Shown in pieces: positions 8,990 to 18,525 of a DNA stretch of 27,076 nucleotides (its first letter is position 1; each line of letters begins with the position of its first letter). The position numbers were made by a program, and so were the translations under genes. This DNA comes from Nemertoderma westbladi. Lineage: Eukaryota; Xenacoelomorpha; Nemertodermatida; Nemertodermatidae. The notes below the pieces were generated by a model. That model saw only the letters and a list, made by a program, of their open reading frames with translations, was not told the origin of the DNA and did not search any database. The stretch is from assembly GCA_032718475.1 (NCBI GenBank), contig JAUCBJ010001729.1:1-27076 (forward strand). Reading direction: 5' to 3'.

Positions 8990-9068
8990 TTTGATCAAAC
9001 TTTGATCAATGTTTGATCAAAGTTTGATCAATGTTTGATCAAAGGAATGGTTTTTGAGAGCGGGACTG
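8990..9068 (-). repeat. Right terminal inverted repeat of the DNA transposon
   Basis: Reverse complement of 7812-7890 with two substitutions (positions 19 and about 35 of the arm). Next to it, inside the element, several TCATTTCAAT direct repeats occur. Confidence 0.93.
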
Positions 9069-12000
9069 TACCTGGTTGCTATTAAAGATCTTGCTCGAGA
9101 TGCTGATCTATGTCGTCATTGTTTCGATCGGCAGTTGACTACTCTAATTATGTCTGGTATTTCTTGCGAGGACACCAGATCTAAACTTCTTGCCTTGACT
9201 CCATTTCCATTGCTTGAAGATGCTGTAAATCTTTGTAGGTCTGAGGAATCAGCCCAAGCTGGAGTTCAGGATTTAAAAAACCCTTCAATCAACCAAGCTT
9301 CTCGACAATCTCGTTTTCACAACAAAAAGCCTTATAATTCCAGGCGCAACAATTCTTCTAAATCCAATTCCAGAAACAATTCTTCAACTACTGGCCCTAT
9401 AGTTTGTTATCGTTGTGGTAAAACAGACCATAAACGCGCTGACTGTCCAGCAAGGAACAAAGATTGTTCTTATTGTGGCAAGGAAGGCCACTTTGCCAAT
9501 GTTTGTCGGTCTAAACAAAATAATTCGAATTTATCTTCAAAACCTAAGACAAAACCCATTAGCCGCATCACCCTTAATTTGGTTGGAAGCCATAATCGAC
9601 AAGCTCCGAAAGTATTTCTGAACTTCTGTCATATCGCAACAGGACATTTATTCGGTTCTCTCAAAGCAACTCCAGATACTGGTGCTGAGGCCACTGTTGC
9701 CGGCTTACATTTTCTTCAGGCCCTTTCTATTGACAAAGAAAATTTACTTCCACCAGACCATGATGATCTTTCTGCTGCTAATGGTAGTCTTCTTTCATGC
9801 ATTGGTCTCCTCCACACCACAATTTCCTATGGCGAATATTCAACTGATGAGCTCATCTGCATTTGTGAAGAAGTCGATGGAATTCTTTTGGCATGGTATA
9901 CTTGTCAAAACCTAGGAATTATTTCAAGTTCATATCCAGAACCAGTGGCAGAAATTCAGTCTGTTGCTTCTTCTAATTCTTCTAATATGTCACCTATTGG
10001 TATTAAAAACTCAATTCCAACAACATCATTCAAGGTTGACTTCGATCTTTCTGATGAACCTTCGCCTTCAGAATGGGATACTGTTAAGCAGAAACTCATA
10101 AAGGCTTATTGTGATGTTTTTGACCAAGATGACAAACTTCGTCCAATGAATGGCCCACCCATGACCATTTCATTAAAAGATGATGCCCAACCATATGCTA
10201 TTCATACAGCCAGGCAACTTCCTTTAGCCATTAGAGACTGGGCTAAAGCTCGCTTAGAGAAAATGGTTGAACAAGGTATTATTTGTCCAGTTCTGGATAA
10301 CGAACCAACTGATTGGGTCCATCCTCTTGTTGTAGTTCCTAAACCAACAGGCAGTTGGCGCCTTTGTGTTGATTTGACTAAACTAAACAAACATGTTAAA
10401 CGTCCATATCATCCATCGGTTACTCCTCGTGAGGCTGTCAATTCGATTTCTCCATCAGATTGCTTCTTTTCTTCATTAGATGCCAAGGATGGATATTGAC
10501 AGATACCTCTTGATGAATCCAGTCAGAATTTAACAACATTCATTTCCCCTTGGGGTCGATTCAAGTTTCTTAGGAATCCCATGGGATTAACTTCAGCACA
10601 AGATGTGTTTTGTCTTCGTGGTGATATAGCTTTACAGGGATTGGATGGCATTGCTAAAGTAGTTGATGACATTCTAATTCATTCTTCCGATAGTCACAGT
10701 CATCTCGCACATATTATTGCCGTACTGGATCGGTGTCGTGAACACCAGATCAGTCTCAAAGCTGCGAAATTCAAATTAGCTACCCCTGAGGTGTGCTTCG
10801 CAGGATATATAATTAGTAGTAATGGTATTCAAGCGAATCCTTCCAAACTTAATGCTATTGCTGACTTTCCTGTTCCGACCAACATTTCTGAACTTAGAAC
10901 TTTCTTGGGTCTTGTGAACCAACTAGGTGAGTTCACTTCCTCTATTAGCGAAAAGGCAGGCCCTCTTCGGGACCTTCTTAAAGTTAAAAATGTATTCTGT
11001 TGGTCAGAACCCCAAGAAACTGCATTTCAAGCAGTTAAGAAAGCTCTTGTAAGTCCTCCAATTCTAGCTCCATATGATCTATTGCTGCCTACAATGTTGC
11101 AGACAGATGCTTCACGTTTGAAGGGTCTTGGTTTCTCACTTCTTCAGAAACACGACAGCTTTTGGAAACTCATTCAGTGCGGTTCAAGATTCATCACTGA
11201 CACTGAATCACGTTATGCAATGATAGAGCTTGAACTGTTAGCCGTTGTATGGGCTACTAGGAAGTGTAAGGTATATCTTATGGGTCTCCCATCATTCGAG
11301 TTGGTAATTGACCATAAACCTCTTCTTCCTATCCTAAACAATTATACTTTGGATATGATAGACAATCCCCGAATCCAACGTCTTAAAGAGAAACTCACCC
11401 TTTATTTTTTCAATACAACATGGAGAAAGGGAAGTGAACATTCCATTCCAGACGCACTTTCCCGTGCCCCTGTTTCAGATCCTACTCCAGAGGATATTCT
11501 TTGTGATACAGATGTCAATGACCATGTTTCTGCAGTCATTCGTCACGTGTCTACCTCAATTGTTGTCTCTGATGCTCCAAGTCATCTCAAGGATTCATAT
11601 ATTGAGTCTATCTGATCATCTGCAAAGGATGATATTTCTTACATGGCTTTGGTGGATGCTGTTATTTCTGGATTTCCCTCAACATCCACACAATGTTCTG
11701 TGCACATACGCCCATTCTGGAATGTGCGACATCAGTTATCTTGTGAAGATAATCTTCTTTTATTAGGTTCCCGGATTGTAATTCCATTTTCCCTCCGCAA
11801 GGATGTCCTGAAGCACCTTCATGATGCTCATCAGGGCATTGGACGTTCTAAGAGGAGAGCTAGGCAAACTGTATTCTGGCCTGGTATCAATAGCGATATT
11901 ACAAACATAGTCAATTCTTGTCCCCAGTGTCAACTTTATCAACCAAGTTTACCTAAAGAGTCTCTCCACAGCGACCCTCATCCATGTCTTCCAATGGAAG

Positions 12001-12892
12001 ATTGCTCTGCTGATCTTTTCTACTTCAGCACCTGGTCATACCTGGTTTATGTCGATAGATATTCTGGGTGGCCATGCGTTCATTCTTGGCATGCCGATCC
12101 TTCCAGCTCTCAAGTTATTTCAGCTCTTCGAGGATGGTTCAAAGATTTCGGTATTCCAAAACGCCTTCGTTCTGATGGTGGTACACAATTCAATTCAGCA
12201 CGTTATCATGATTTCTTATCCGAATGGAATATCATCCCTGAGTATTCTACTCCTGAGTATCCTCAGTCTAATGGCCATGCAGAGGGGGCTGTAAAGGCCA
12301 TGAAATCATTGATAAAAAAGTTAGATATCAAAGGAGATCTAAACTCTACTTGCTTTGTTCGTGGTTTGCTGGAATGGAGAAATACTCCTAAAGAACATGG
12401 TATGTCTCCAGCTCAACTGTTGTTCGGTAGATCCCTCCGTTCCACTATACCAGCTCATTCGTCCACACTGGCAGGTGATTCATTCCCTATCCCTGGTCCT
12501 TCAACGTCTTCAGCAACTGAATCATATTATAATGATCATGCTCACGACTTAACCCCGATTCCTATTGGTTCCCGAGTTTGCATCCAGAGTGCACATTCCA
12601 AACTATGGAACAAATCTGGTATCGTCCTTTCCCGTGGTACTAGGCGAGATTACAGGATTGAACTAGACAATGGTCGGGTGTATTGGAGAAATCGTCGTTT
12701 TCTGCGTTCCATCCCAGATGACTCTTCTCTTCGTGACATAATGCCTCAAAAACAGGTACAGTTCGCTGATGATCTTCCCAGGCGCAGTTCGAGAACTCAC
12801 AAGCAACCAGCAAGATTCGGAGTTCAATGAACTGACCTATTGGTGGTGGTTGGATTTTTTTTTTCAGTACAAATGTCTCCTACATTGTTCTT

Positions 12893-12900
12893 GGGGGAGA
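12893..12900 (+). promoter_or_regulatory. Polypurine tract of element B
   Basis: GGGGGAGA directly before the TG of the 3' LTR; primer for plus-strand DNA synthesis in LTR elements. Confidence 0.8.
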
Positions 12901-13201
12901 TGTTAGATTATGTATTGTTAGGGCTCTAGTAGACCCTGGCTTGGTGGTGGTTAGATCCAACCTACTGGTCTTTTCTCTACCGGTCCTCTTCTGGTATTCC
13001 GGTATTCAGTCTTTTCTATCTTCTAGGTCTGTAGGTACAGTAACCGTTACCGGTACCTACTGTACTGCTGTACTGATGTGCTGTAAGGTGGTGGGTGTGT
13101 TCGTTGGTCTGTTGGTTCATATTATTGTTTGATATGCTGTTCTGTATGTCGACCATTAATAAACTGATGCAGCTGGTATTCATTTATTTCCGATCCCAAT
13201 A
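12901..13201 (+). repeat. Element B 3' LTR
   Basis: 301 bp. Compared with the 5' LTR it differs by CT versus AG after GGTCTTTT, one G/A change and an 8-bp insertion (an extra CTGTACTG-type unit). It ends CCCAATA and is followed by ATTAG. Confidence 0.92.
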
Positions 13202-13205
13202 ATTA

Positions 13206-14813
13206 GTTAATGAATATTCAGAATTATTTACACAAGTAAACATTGCAGATCCAATAAAACATAAAATTAAACACAATATTCTTACTAATGGTCCTCCTAG
13301 TGTCAGTAAACCACGCCGATTATTTGGAGAAAAGTTGGTAGTGGCTAAAAAGACTTTTGAAGATTGGGAGAGAAATGGTATATGTTATAGGGGAGAATCT
13401 CCTTACGCGTCACCTTTACATGTTGCTTTTCAAGCAAAAACAAAAACTACTCCTTACCGCTCATGTGGAGACTATAGAAAACTTAATAATCAAACAATTC
13501 CAGATCATTACCCAATGCCGAATTTGAGTGATTTGTCAAATAGTTTCCATAACTGCAAAGTATTTTCCAAAATCGACCTGGCTTCTGCATATACCCAAAT
13601 ACCTGTAGATGTAGAGGATCAGAAGAAAACTGGGATTACAACCCCATTCGGGTTGTTTATTTTCAAACGAATGACATATCGTATGAAGAATGCATCATCC
13701 ACATTTCAGCGACTCATGGGCACTGCTCTCAGTGGACTTTCATTTGTATGGTGTTATTTAGATGATGTTACTGTGGCGAGCGCCGATGCAGAAGAACATT
13801 TTAAACATTTAATGATTGTATTTAAACGATTAGCGCAATTTGGTTTAAAATTAAGAGAAAGCAAATGCAAATTTTTTTGTTCGAGTGTAACATTTGTTGG
13901 TGCTCATATCTCGAGTAAGGGAATAAAACCGATCGAAGAGAAAGTAAAAGCAATTGTTCAGTTTGAAAAACCTAGCACAATTAAATCTTTGAAACGTTTC
14001 TTGGGTATGTCGGGATTCTACCACCGTTTTGTCAATGGATTCTCAAGTATTGCGGCCCCATTAACCGATATGACTCGTGGTCGTGAACAGAAAACTAAAA
14101 TTTTGGTGTGGAATGAAAAATCAGAGAAAGCTTTCAATGATTTAAAAGAAGCATTGAAAAACTCAGTCACACTAGCTTTCTCAGATCCCAAGGCAACACT
14201 CGAACTAACCACAGATGCTTCTGGTATAGCCGTTGGCGCTGTATTACATAAGATAGTAAATGATATTAAACAACCTTTGGCTTTCTTTTCTGCTAAATTA
14301 ACCCCGTTAGAAGCAAAAAAGTCAGCATTTGACAGAGAATTATTAGCAATATACCTGGCCCTGAAACATTATAATTGGTTAATTGGTACGAATTTTAAAA
14401 TTAAAACGGACCACAAACCCTTAGTTAATGCACTGCAGATGAGAAATCCATCTCCTCAGCAGACGCGATGGCTATCCTATATCTCCGAATTTAACTGTGT
14501 CATACAACATGTATCAGGAGTATCTAATGTAGTAGCCGATACATTATCACGGGAATGTTTAAATGTTAAAGTCGAATTTGATGAGTCATTAGCCAAAGCT
14601 CAAAATAACGATGAAACTTTAGTCAATTTTTTCAAGGGAACTAGTTTACCGTTGAAGAAACTAATGATTGGAAACTCTAATTTGATTTGTGATGCAAGTA
14701 AAGAATATTTGAGACCCTATGTTCCTACAGAAATGCGTTATCCATTATTTCAAGAGTTACATGGATTGGCTCATATGGGAGTTCGACCGACAAACGAAAC
14801 TGGTGTTAGATAA
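13206..14813 (+). pseudogene. pol: Element A reverse transcriptase and RNase H (right part of pol)
   Basis: The frame resumes after the second ATTAG. Reverse transcriptase motifs appear in order: SPYASPLHVAFQAK, YRSCGDYRKLN, KIDLASAYTQIPV, the ITTPFGLF...NASSTFQRLM segment, and the catalytic box CYLDDVTVAS. RNase H follows with TTDASGIAVGAVL, DRELLAIYLALKHYNW and TDHKPLVNAL, then a VSGVSNVVADTLSR linker. The frame reaches a stop at 14811-14813 because of a one-base shift near 14795. In the neighbouring frame the integrase zinc region continues. Residues are well conserved, so decay is recent or mild. Confidence 0.9.
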
Positions 14814-15666
14814 ATATATTTGGCTGGGAGTAAAGAAAGATGTTAGAAAATGGTGTCATGAATGCCTACAGTGCCAACAGTGTAAAGTTACCAGACATAC
14901 TCGTTCTCCTATTGGCTCAATCCCCACAACTAATCGATTCCAAACTGTTCATATCGATCTAGTTGGTCCCTTACCACCTTCTAAATGATATAATCATGTA
15001 GTTACAATGATCGACAGATTTACTCGATGGGTAGAAGTAATTCCTGTTCGAAACACAGACGCCGTAACTGTTGCAAAGGCTATGATAACAAATTGGATTT
15101 CTAGATTTGGAGTCCCCAGAGAACTAATATCCGACAGAGGTACACAATTTGAATCAGCATTTTGGGGAGAATTAATGAGATTGTTGGGAATAGATCGAAA
15201 GAGAACTACTACTTACCATCCACAATCTAACGGGGCGATTGAACGCTTTCATAGGACATTAAAAAACTCCCTAAGAGCTCATGCAATAAATTCAACTTGG
15301 GCTGATACATTACCACTAACATTATTGGGATTAAGAAATAGTATTTCACCGGAGGGTTATTCACCTACCCAGATGGTATATGGTGGAACGGTAGACCTAC
15401 CGCATCAGTATTTTGTTCATACGGACTATAATCTAGATATTAAAAATCTTCCTGAGTATAAGAATGATCTATTCAAGACTATTAACTCATTTGTAGCTCC
15501 AGAACGAAGAAATGAAGCGCCCACATATGTTCCAAAATCGATGGATTTTGTTAAATGGTGTCGAAATGAGCGTTTGAATTCGTCATTGAGTGATCGATAT
15601 TCTGGACCTTATGAGATATTACGGAAAGACAAAAAAACTGTAACCATTAACATAAAAGGAAAATAA
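14719..15666 (+). pseudogene. pol: Element A integrase
   Basis: The zinc-binding region (HGLAHMGVR in the preceding frame, then WCHECLQCQQCK) is split by the frameshift near 14795. The DDE core has VHIDLVGPLP (first D), LISDRGTQFESAFW (second D) and NGAIERFHRTL (E). A TGA at 14986-14988 lies just before YNHVVTMIDRFTRW. A GPY/F-type module (SDRYSGPYEIL) follows the core, as in other Ty3/gypsy integrases. The frame ends at TAA 15664-15666, but the next 157 codons continue in the same frame without another stop, which implies the TAA is a mutation. Confidence 0.88.
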
Positions 15667-16140
15667 TCAAAGGTTTCCATTGATCGGACTAAACCTGCTT
15701 TCATCTCAAATGAACACCATCCTGAAAATTTTGAAAGATATGAAACCGATTTGATCCCAATAAGAACTAAACAAAGAAATGAAGACCTTTCAAACAAGAC
15801 ACTAACTGAACTTGATAATAAAATACAAGATGTAAGAAGTAAATTAAAGCCAGGATGCATTGTAATGGTTATGCAACCTGGTTCGTCAACATGGCCTGGG
15901 ATTATAGAAACGAATATAGATCTTGATTTTGACACTGTTTTAATACGTTTTTATGGAAATGATAGAAAAGTCATGATTCGTCTAGGACATATTGAATTAT
16001 TTAATCCAAATAAACTTTACAGGGAAAGAACAAACGCTCGAGCATTTGGTAAGGCTATCGAGTTAGCTACGATACAATATTATAAGACAAACTCTTTAAA
16101 TCGAAAAAAACCTGTGAGATTTAATTTAATTCCAAAATAG
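15667..16140 (+). pseudogene. pol: Element A pol C-terminal extension with a PWWP-like domain
   Basis: In frame with integrase and open to TAA at 16138-16140. It starts with SKVSIDRTKPAF, the usual end segment of this integrase type, then about 45 hydrophilic residues. Next comes a compact domain at about 15844-16080. Its motif order is: GCIVMVM (first strand), GSSTWPGII (compare G-x-P-W-W-P-A-x-V), VLIRFYGND (compare V-x-F-F-G), then MIRLGHIELF (compare W-V-x-x-x-x-L-x-P-F), then a helix with AFGKAIELA. This is the order of a PWWP domain, a reader of methylated histone H3 and DNA. The first W of the signature is T here, so the aromatic cage may be partial. A Tudor-like relative is the main alternative. 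Function is inference. Confidence 0.55.
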
Positions 16141-16175
16141 AAAACTTATCGAGTAAATGAAGTTCCACTTCTCAT

Positions 16176-16183
16176 AAGGGGGG
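16176..16183 (+). promoter_or_regulatory. Polypurine tract of element A
   Basis: AAGGGGGG lies three bases before the TG of the 3' LTR, the expected plus-strand primer site. Confidence 0.75.
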
Positions 16184-16186
16184 TTA

Positions 16187-16285
16187 TGTTAGGACCTAAG
16201 AGACTCAACAATATTCCTTACCGGTACCAGAACTAAAAAGTCTGAAACCTAGATTATTATTATTATTAAGCACTGTCTGACTGTG
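16187..16285 (+). repeat. Element A 3' LTR (shared portion), merging into satellite array II
   Basis: Matches 4873-4971 with one substitution (AACAATATT versus AACAATTTT). Its last bases, GACTGTG, are also satellite text, so the LTR-to-array border cannot be placed to the base. Confidence 0.75.
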
Positions 16286-17515
16286 GGTGTTCCGACTCTA
16301 TGGATCGTGGACTGTGGGTGTTCCGACTCTATGGATCGTGGACTGTGGGTGTTCCGACTATATGTATTGTGGCCTGTTGGCGTTCCGACCCTATGGATCG
16401 TGGGCTGTGGGTGTTCCGACTCTATGGGTCGTGGACTGTGGGTGTTCCGACCCTATGGATCGTGGGCTGTGGGTGTTCCGACTCTATGGATCGTAGACTG
16501 TGGGTGTTCCGACTCTATGGATCGTGGACTGTGGGTGTTCCGACTCTATGGATCGTGGACTGTGGGTGTTCCGACTCTATGGATCGTGGACTGTGAGTGT
16601 TCCGACTCTATGGATCGTGGACTGTGGGTGTTCCGACTCTATGGATCGTGGGCTGTGGGTGTTCCGACTCTATGGATCGTGGACTGTGGGTGTTCCGACT
16701 CTATGGATCGTGGGCTGTGGGTGTTCCGACTCTATGGATCGTGGACTGTGGGTGTTCCGACTCTATGGATCGTGGACTGTGGGTGTTCCGACTCTATGGA
16801 TCGTGGGCTGTGGGTGTTCCAACTCTATGGATCGTGGGCTGTGGGTGTTCCGACTCTATGTATCGTGCACTGTGGGTGTTCCGACTCTATGGATCGTGGA
16901 CTGTGGGTGTTCCGACTCTATGGATCGTGCACTGTGGGTGTTCCAACTCTATGGATCGTGGGCTGTTGGTGTTCCGACTCTATGGATCGTGGACTGTGGG
17001 TGTTCCAACTCAATGGATCGTGGGCTGTGTGTGTTCCGACTCTATGGATCGTGGACTGTGGGTGTTCCGACTCTATGGATCGTGGACTGTGGGTGTTCCG
17101 ACCCTATGGATCGTGGACTTTGGGTGTTCCGACTCTATGGATCATGGACTGTGGGTGTTCCGACTCTATGGATCGTGGACTGTGGGTGTTCCGACTCTAT
17201 GGACCGTGGACTGTGGGTGTTCCGACTCTATGGATCGTGCACTGTGGGTGTTCCGACTCTATGGATTGTGGGCTGTGGGTGTTCCGACTCTATATGGATT
17301 GTGGGCTGTGGGTGTTCCGACTCTATGGATTGTGGATTGTGGGTGTTCCGACTCTATTGATCGTGGACTGTGGGTGTTCCGACTCTATGGATCGTGGACT
17401 GTGTGTGTTCCGACTCTATGGATTGTGGACTGTGGGTGTTCCTACTCTATGGATCGTGGACTGTGGGTGGGTGTTCCGACTCTATGGATCGTGGACTGTG
17501 TATGTTCCGACTCCG
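16279..17515 (+). repeat. 31-bp satellite, array II
   Basis: About 40 tandem copies of the 31-bp unit (GGATCGTGGA, CTGTGGGTGT, TCCGACTCTA, T). Units are more uniform than in array I, with scattered substitutions and a few 2-4 bp insertions near 17291 and 17467. The array runs from the right LTR of A into a LINE endonuclease fragment. Confidence 0.95.
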
Positions 17516-18525
17516 TCAGTTAACTCCTGACCGGCTGCCTGTCTCACCCCCTACTGGAGAGAGAGCAGCCAACAATTCTTTGAGTCCCTTTCATGATGAC
17601 CTTTCTGGCCCAAACCCTGGGTCACCAGGGAGGCCAGATTGTGATGGGGAGAGGGATTCTGGAGTTGGATGCTACTCTCATGTTCCACCCCGACCAATAA
17701 AGCCATTGGTGAATCTGAGGCAAGTCACTAGACTAGCCTCAGTAAACACCCTAACACTCGGGTCCCCAATGCGACAAGGTGAGCTGACTGCCTTGGCAGA
17801 TAAGCTTTCTCTTAGCGCAGTGGGTGTTCAAGAGCACCGAATGCAGACTGGACAGACTGATGAGGTTCTGATTAAGGACATGGGGGGCGGTTGGCGACTC
17901 GCCCTCGCGTCAGCAGATGATAGTGGCAATGGTGGAATTGGTCTATTGATGAATCCAACTGCACATGCAGCATTGGACAAAATAGACCAAATCTCTAACC
18001 GCATCATCCGTTGCCACTTCTCATGTTCTGAAAGACTGGCTAAGAAGTTTCGTAAGGTGGTTCTGATTGTGTGCTACTCTCCAACTAGTGTTGCCCCTGT
18101 AGAGGAGGTGGAAAATTTCTACCACAATCTACAAGCAGCTACTGATGGAGTGGATCAGCATGCATTCTTAACATTCCTGGGAGACTTTAATGCAATTCTG
18201 CATTAATCACCTACATCGCCCTGGGTCTATAGCAATAGTGTTAACCGAAATTCTGTCCATCTTCAGGATTTTATCTCTGGAAATGGATTGTTTTCGGCTG
18301 GAACCCAGTTCAAGAAGCGAACTGGAAAGCTATGGACTCATAGTGGACCCAGTGGTCACAAGTCCCAGATAGACCATATTCTGTTTCGTAGGAAATACAG
18401 GAGCTCTATACAAGACTGTAATGCATTTACACTTCGACCCTTCTCCAGTGATCACCGCCTTATTGTGGCCAAGGTAAGACTTAGTCTGCGTGCTAGCAGA
18501 ACAACGAAATCTGCCTTGCCTTGCA
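17516..18525 (+). pseudogene. LINE endonuclease (EEP) fragment, copy 2, flanked by satellite on both sides
   Basis: The frame encodes a near-complete EEP nuclease: LASVNTLTLGSPMRQGEL, LSAVGVQEHRM (catalytic Glu), GNGGIGLLMN, VVLIVCYSPTSV, FLGDFNA (catalytic Asp/Asn), SQIDHILF, and a final FSSDHRLIVAKVRL with the catalytic SDH. In LINEs this enzyme nicks the insertion site. A TAA at 18204-18206 (CAA in copy 1) breaks the frame. No reverse transcriptase follows: satellite resumes within 50 bp of the SDH motif. The 5' part (17523-17720) matches 24118-24322, a third copy. Both borders are abrupt changes into satellite text. Confidence 0.85.

Larger units (their letters stand above)
7812..9068. 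mobile_element. Non-autonomous Tc1/mariner-like DNA transposon with 79-bp terminal inverted repeats
   Basis: The ends are inverted copies: 7812-7890 and 8990-9068, starting CAGTCCCGCTCTCAAAAA, with two mismatches in 79 bp. A TA dinucleotide flanks both sides (7810-7811 and 9069-9070), the hallmark target duplication of the Tc1/mariner/pogo superfamily. Leaving out the element and one TA closes the gag frame of element B exactly, which fixes the borders. Each arm holds five TTGATCAA palindromes spaced 11 bp apart. The interior has a CT/GT microsatellite (about 7991-8028), a 22-G run and repeats of TCATTTCAATRT near 8855-8975. No transposase-like frame is present, so movement would need an enzyme from elsewhere. 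Confidence 0.93.
7243..12830 (+). pseudogene. gag-pol: Element B gag-pol polyprotein, interrupted by a DNA transposon
   Basis: Gag starts at ATG 7243 (MPTKAELETELEVLREQL, likely coiled coil) and is broken at 7811 by the DNA transposon. It resumes at 9071 in the same frame. Two CCHC zinc knuckles lie at about 9405-9446 (CYRCGKTDHKRADC) and 9466-9507 (CSYCGKEGHFANVC). The protease active site is DTGAEATVAG at about 9675. Reverse transcriptase covers about 10.23-10.9 kb, with catalytic box VVDD instead of Y.DD. RNase H covers about 11.1-11.47 kb (TDAS, ELELLAVVWA, IDHKPL). Integrase has an H-H-C-C zinc region at 11.81-11.94 kb and a DDE core with RSDGGTQF and NGHAEG. TGA codons at 10497 (in place of Trp in the DGYWQ motif) and 11613 stop it. 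Gag and pol share one frame with no shift, about 1,440 codons. Confidence 0.9.
6409..13201 (+). mobile_element. Element B: Ty3/gypsy LTR retrotransposon, Mag-like, inserted in pol of element A
   Basis: Two LTRs of 293 and 301 bp differ by about three substitutions and one 8-bp indel, so the insertion is recent relative to A's decay. A primer-binding region begins TGGCGCAGTG at 6702 and a polypurine tract GGGGGAGA ends at 12900. A single gag-pol frame runs from 7243 to 12830 once the DNA transposon at 7812-9068 is set aside. Without that insert the element is about 5.5 kb. Two TGA codons (10497 and 11613) inactivate pol. The lineage call rests on gag and RT style. There is no envelope frame. 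Confidence 0.92.
4873..16285 (+). mobile_element. Element A: Ty3/gypsy LTR retrotransposon, CsRn1-like, interrupted by element B
   Basis: The element is bounded by two copies of a short LTR (at least 99 bp, one mismatch) and is split by element B at 6409. Subtracting B and one target-site copy leaves about 4.6 kb. Order: LTR, gag with a CsRn1-style CHCC zinc motif, protease, reverse transcriptase, RNase H, integrase, a C-terminal extension, polypurine tract, LTR. It sits inside a 31-bp satellite field. The frame carries TGA at 5770, 6147 and 14986, TAA at 15664, and one frameshift near 14795, so it is inactive. No envelope-like frame is present. The CsRn1 assignment rests on the gag zinc motif and the gag/RT style, not on a tree. 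Confidence 0.9.

Noticed and set aside
16283-17530. 415-residue open frame in array II that could suggest a repeat protein
   Set aside because: Same satellite effect as array I. It runs from LTR text into a LINE fragment and all three frames are equally open.
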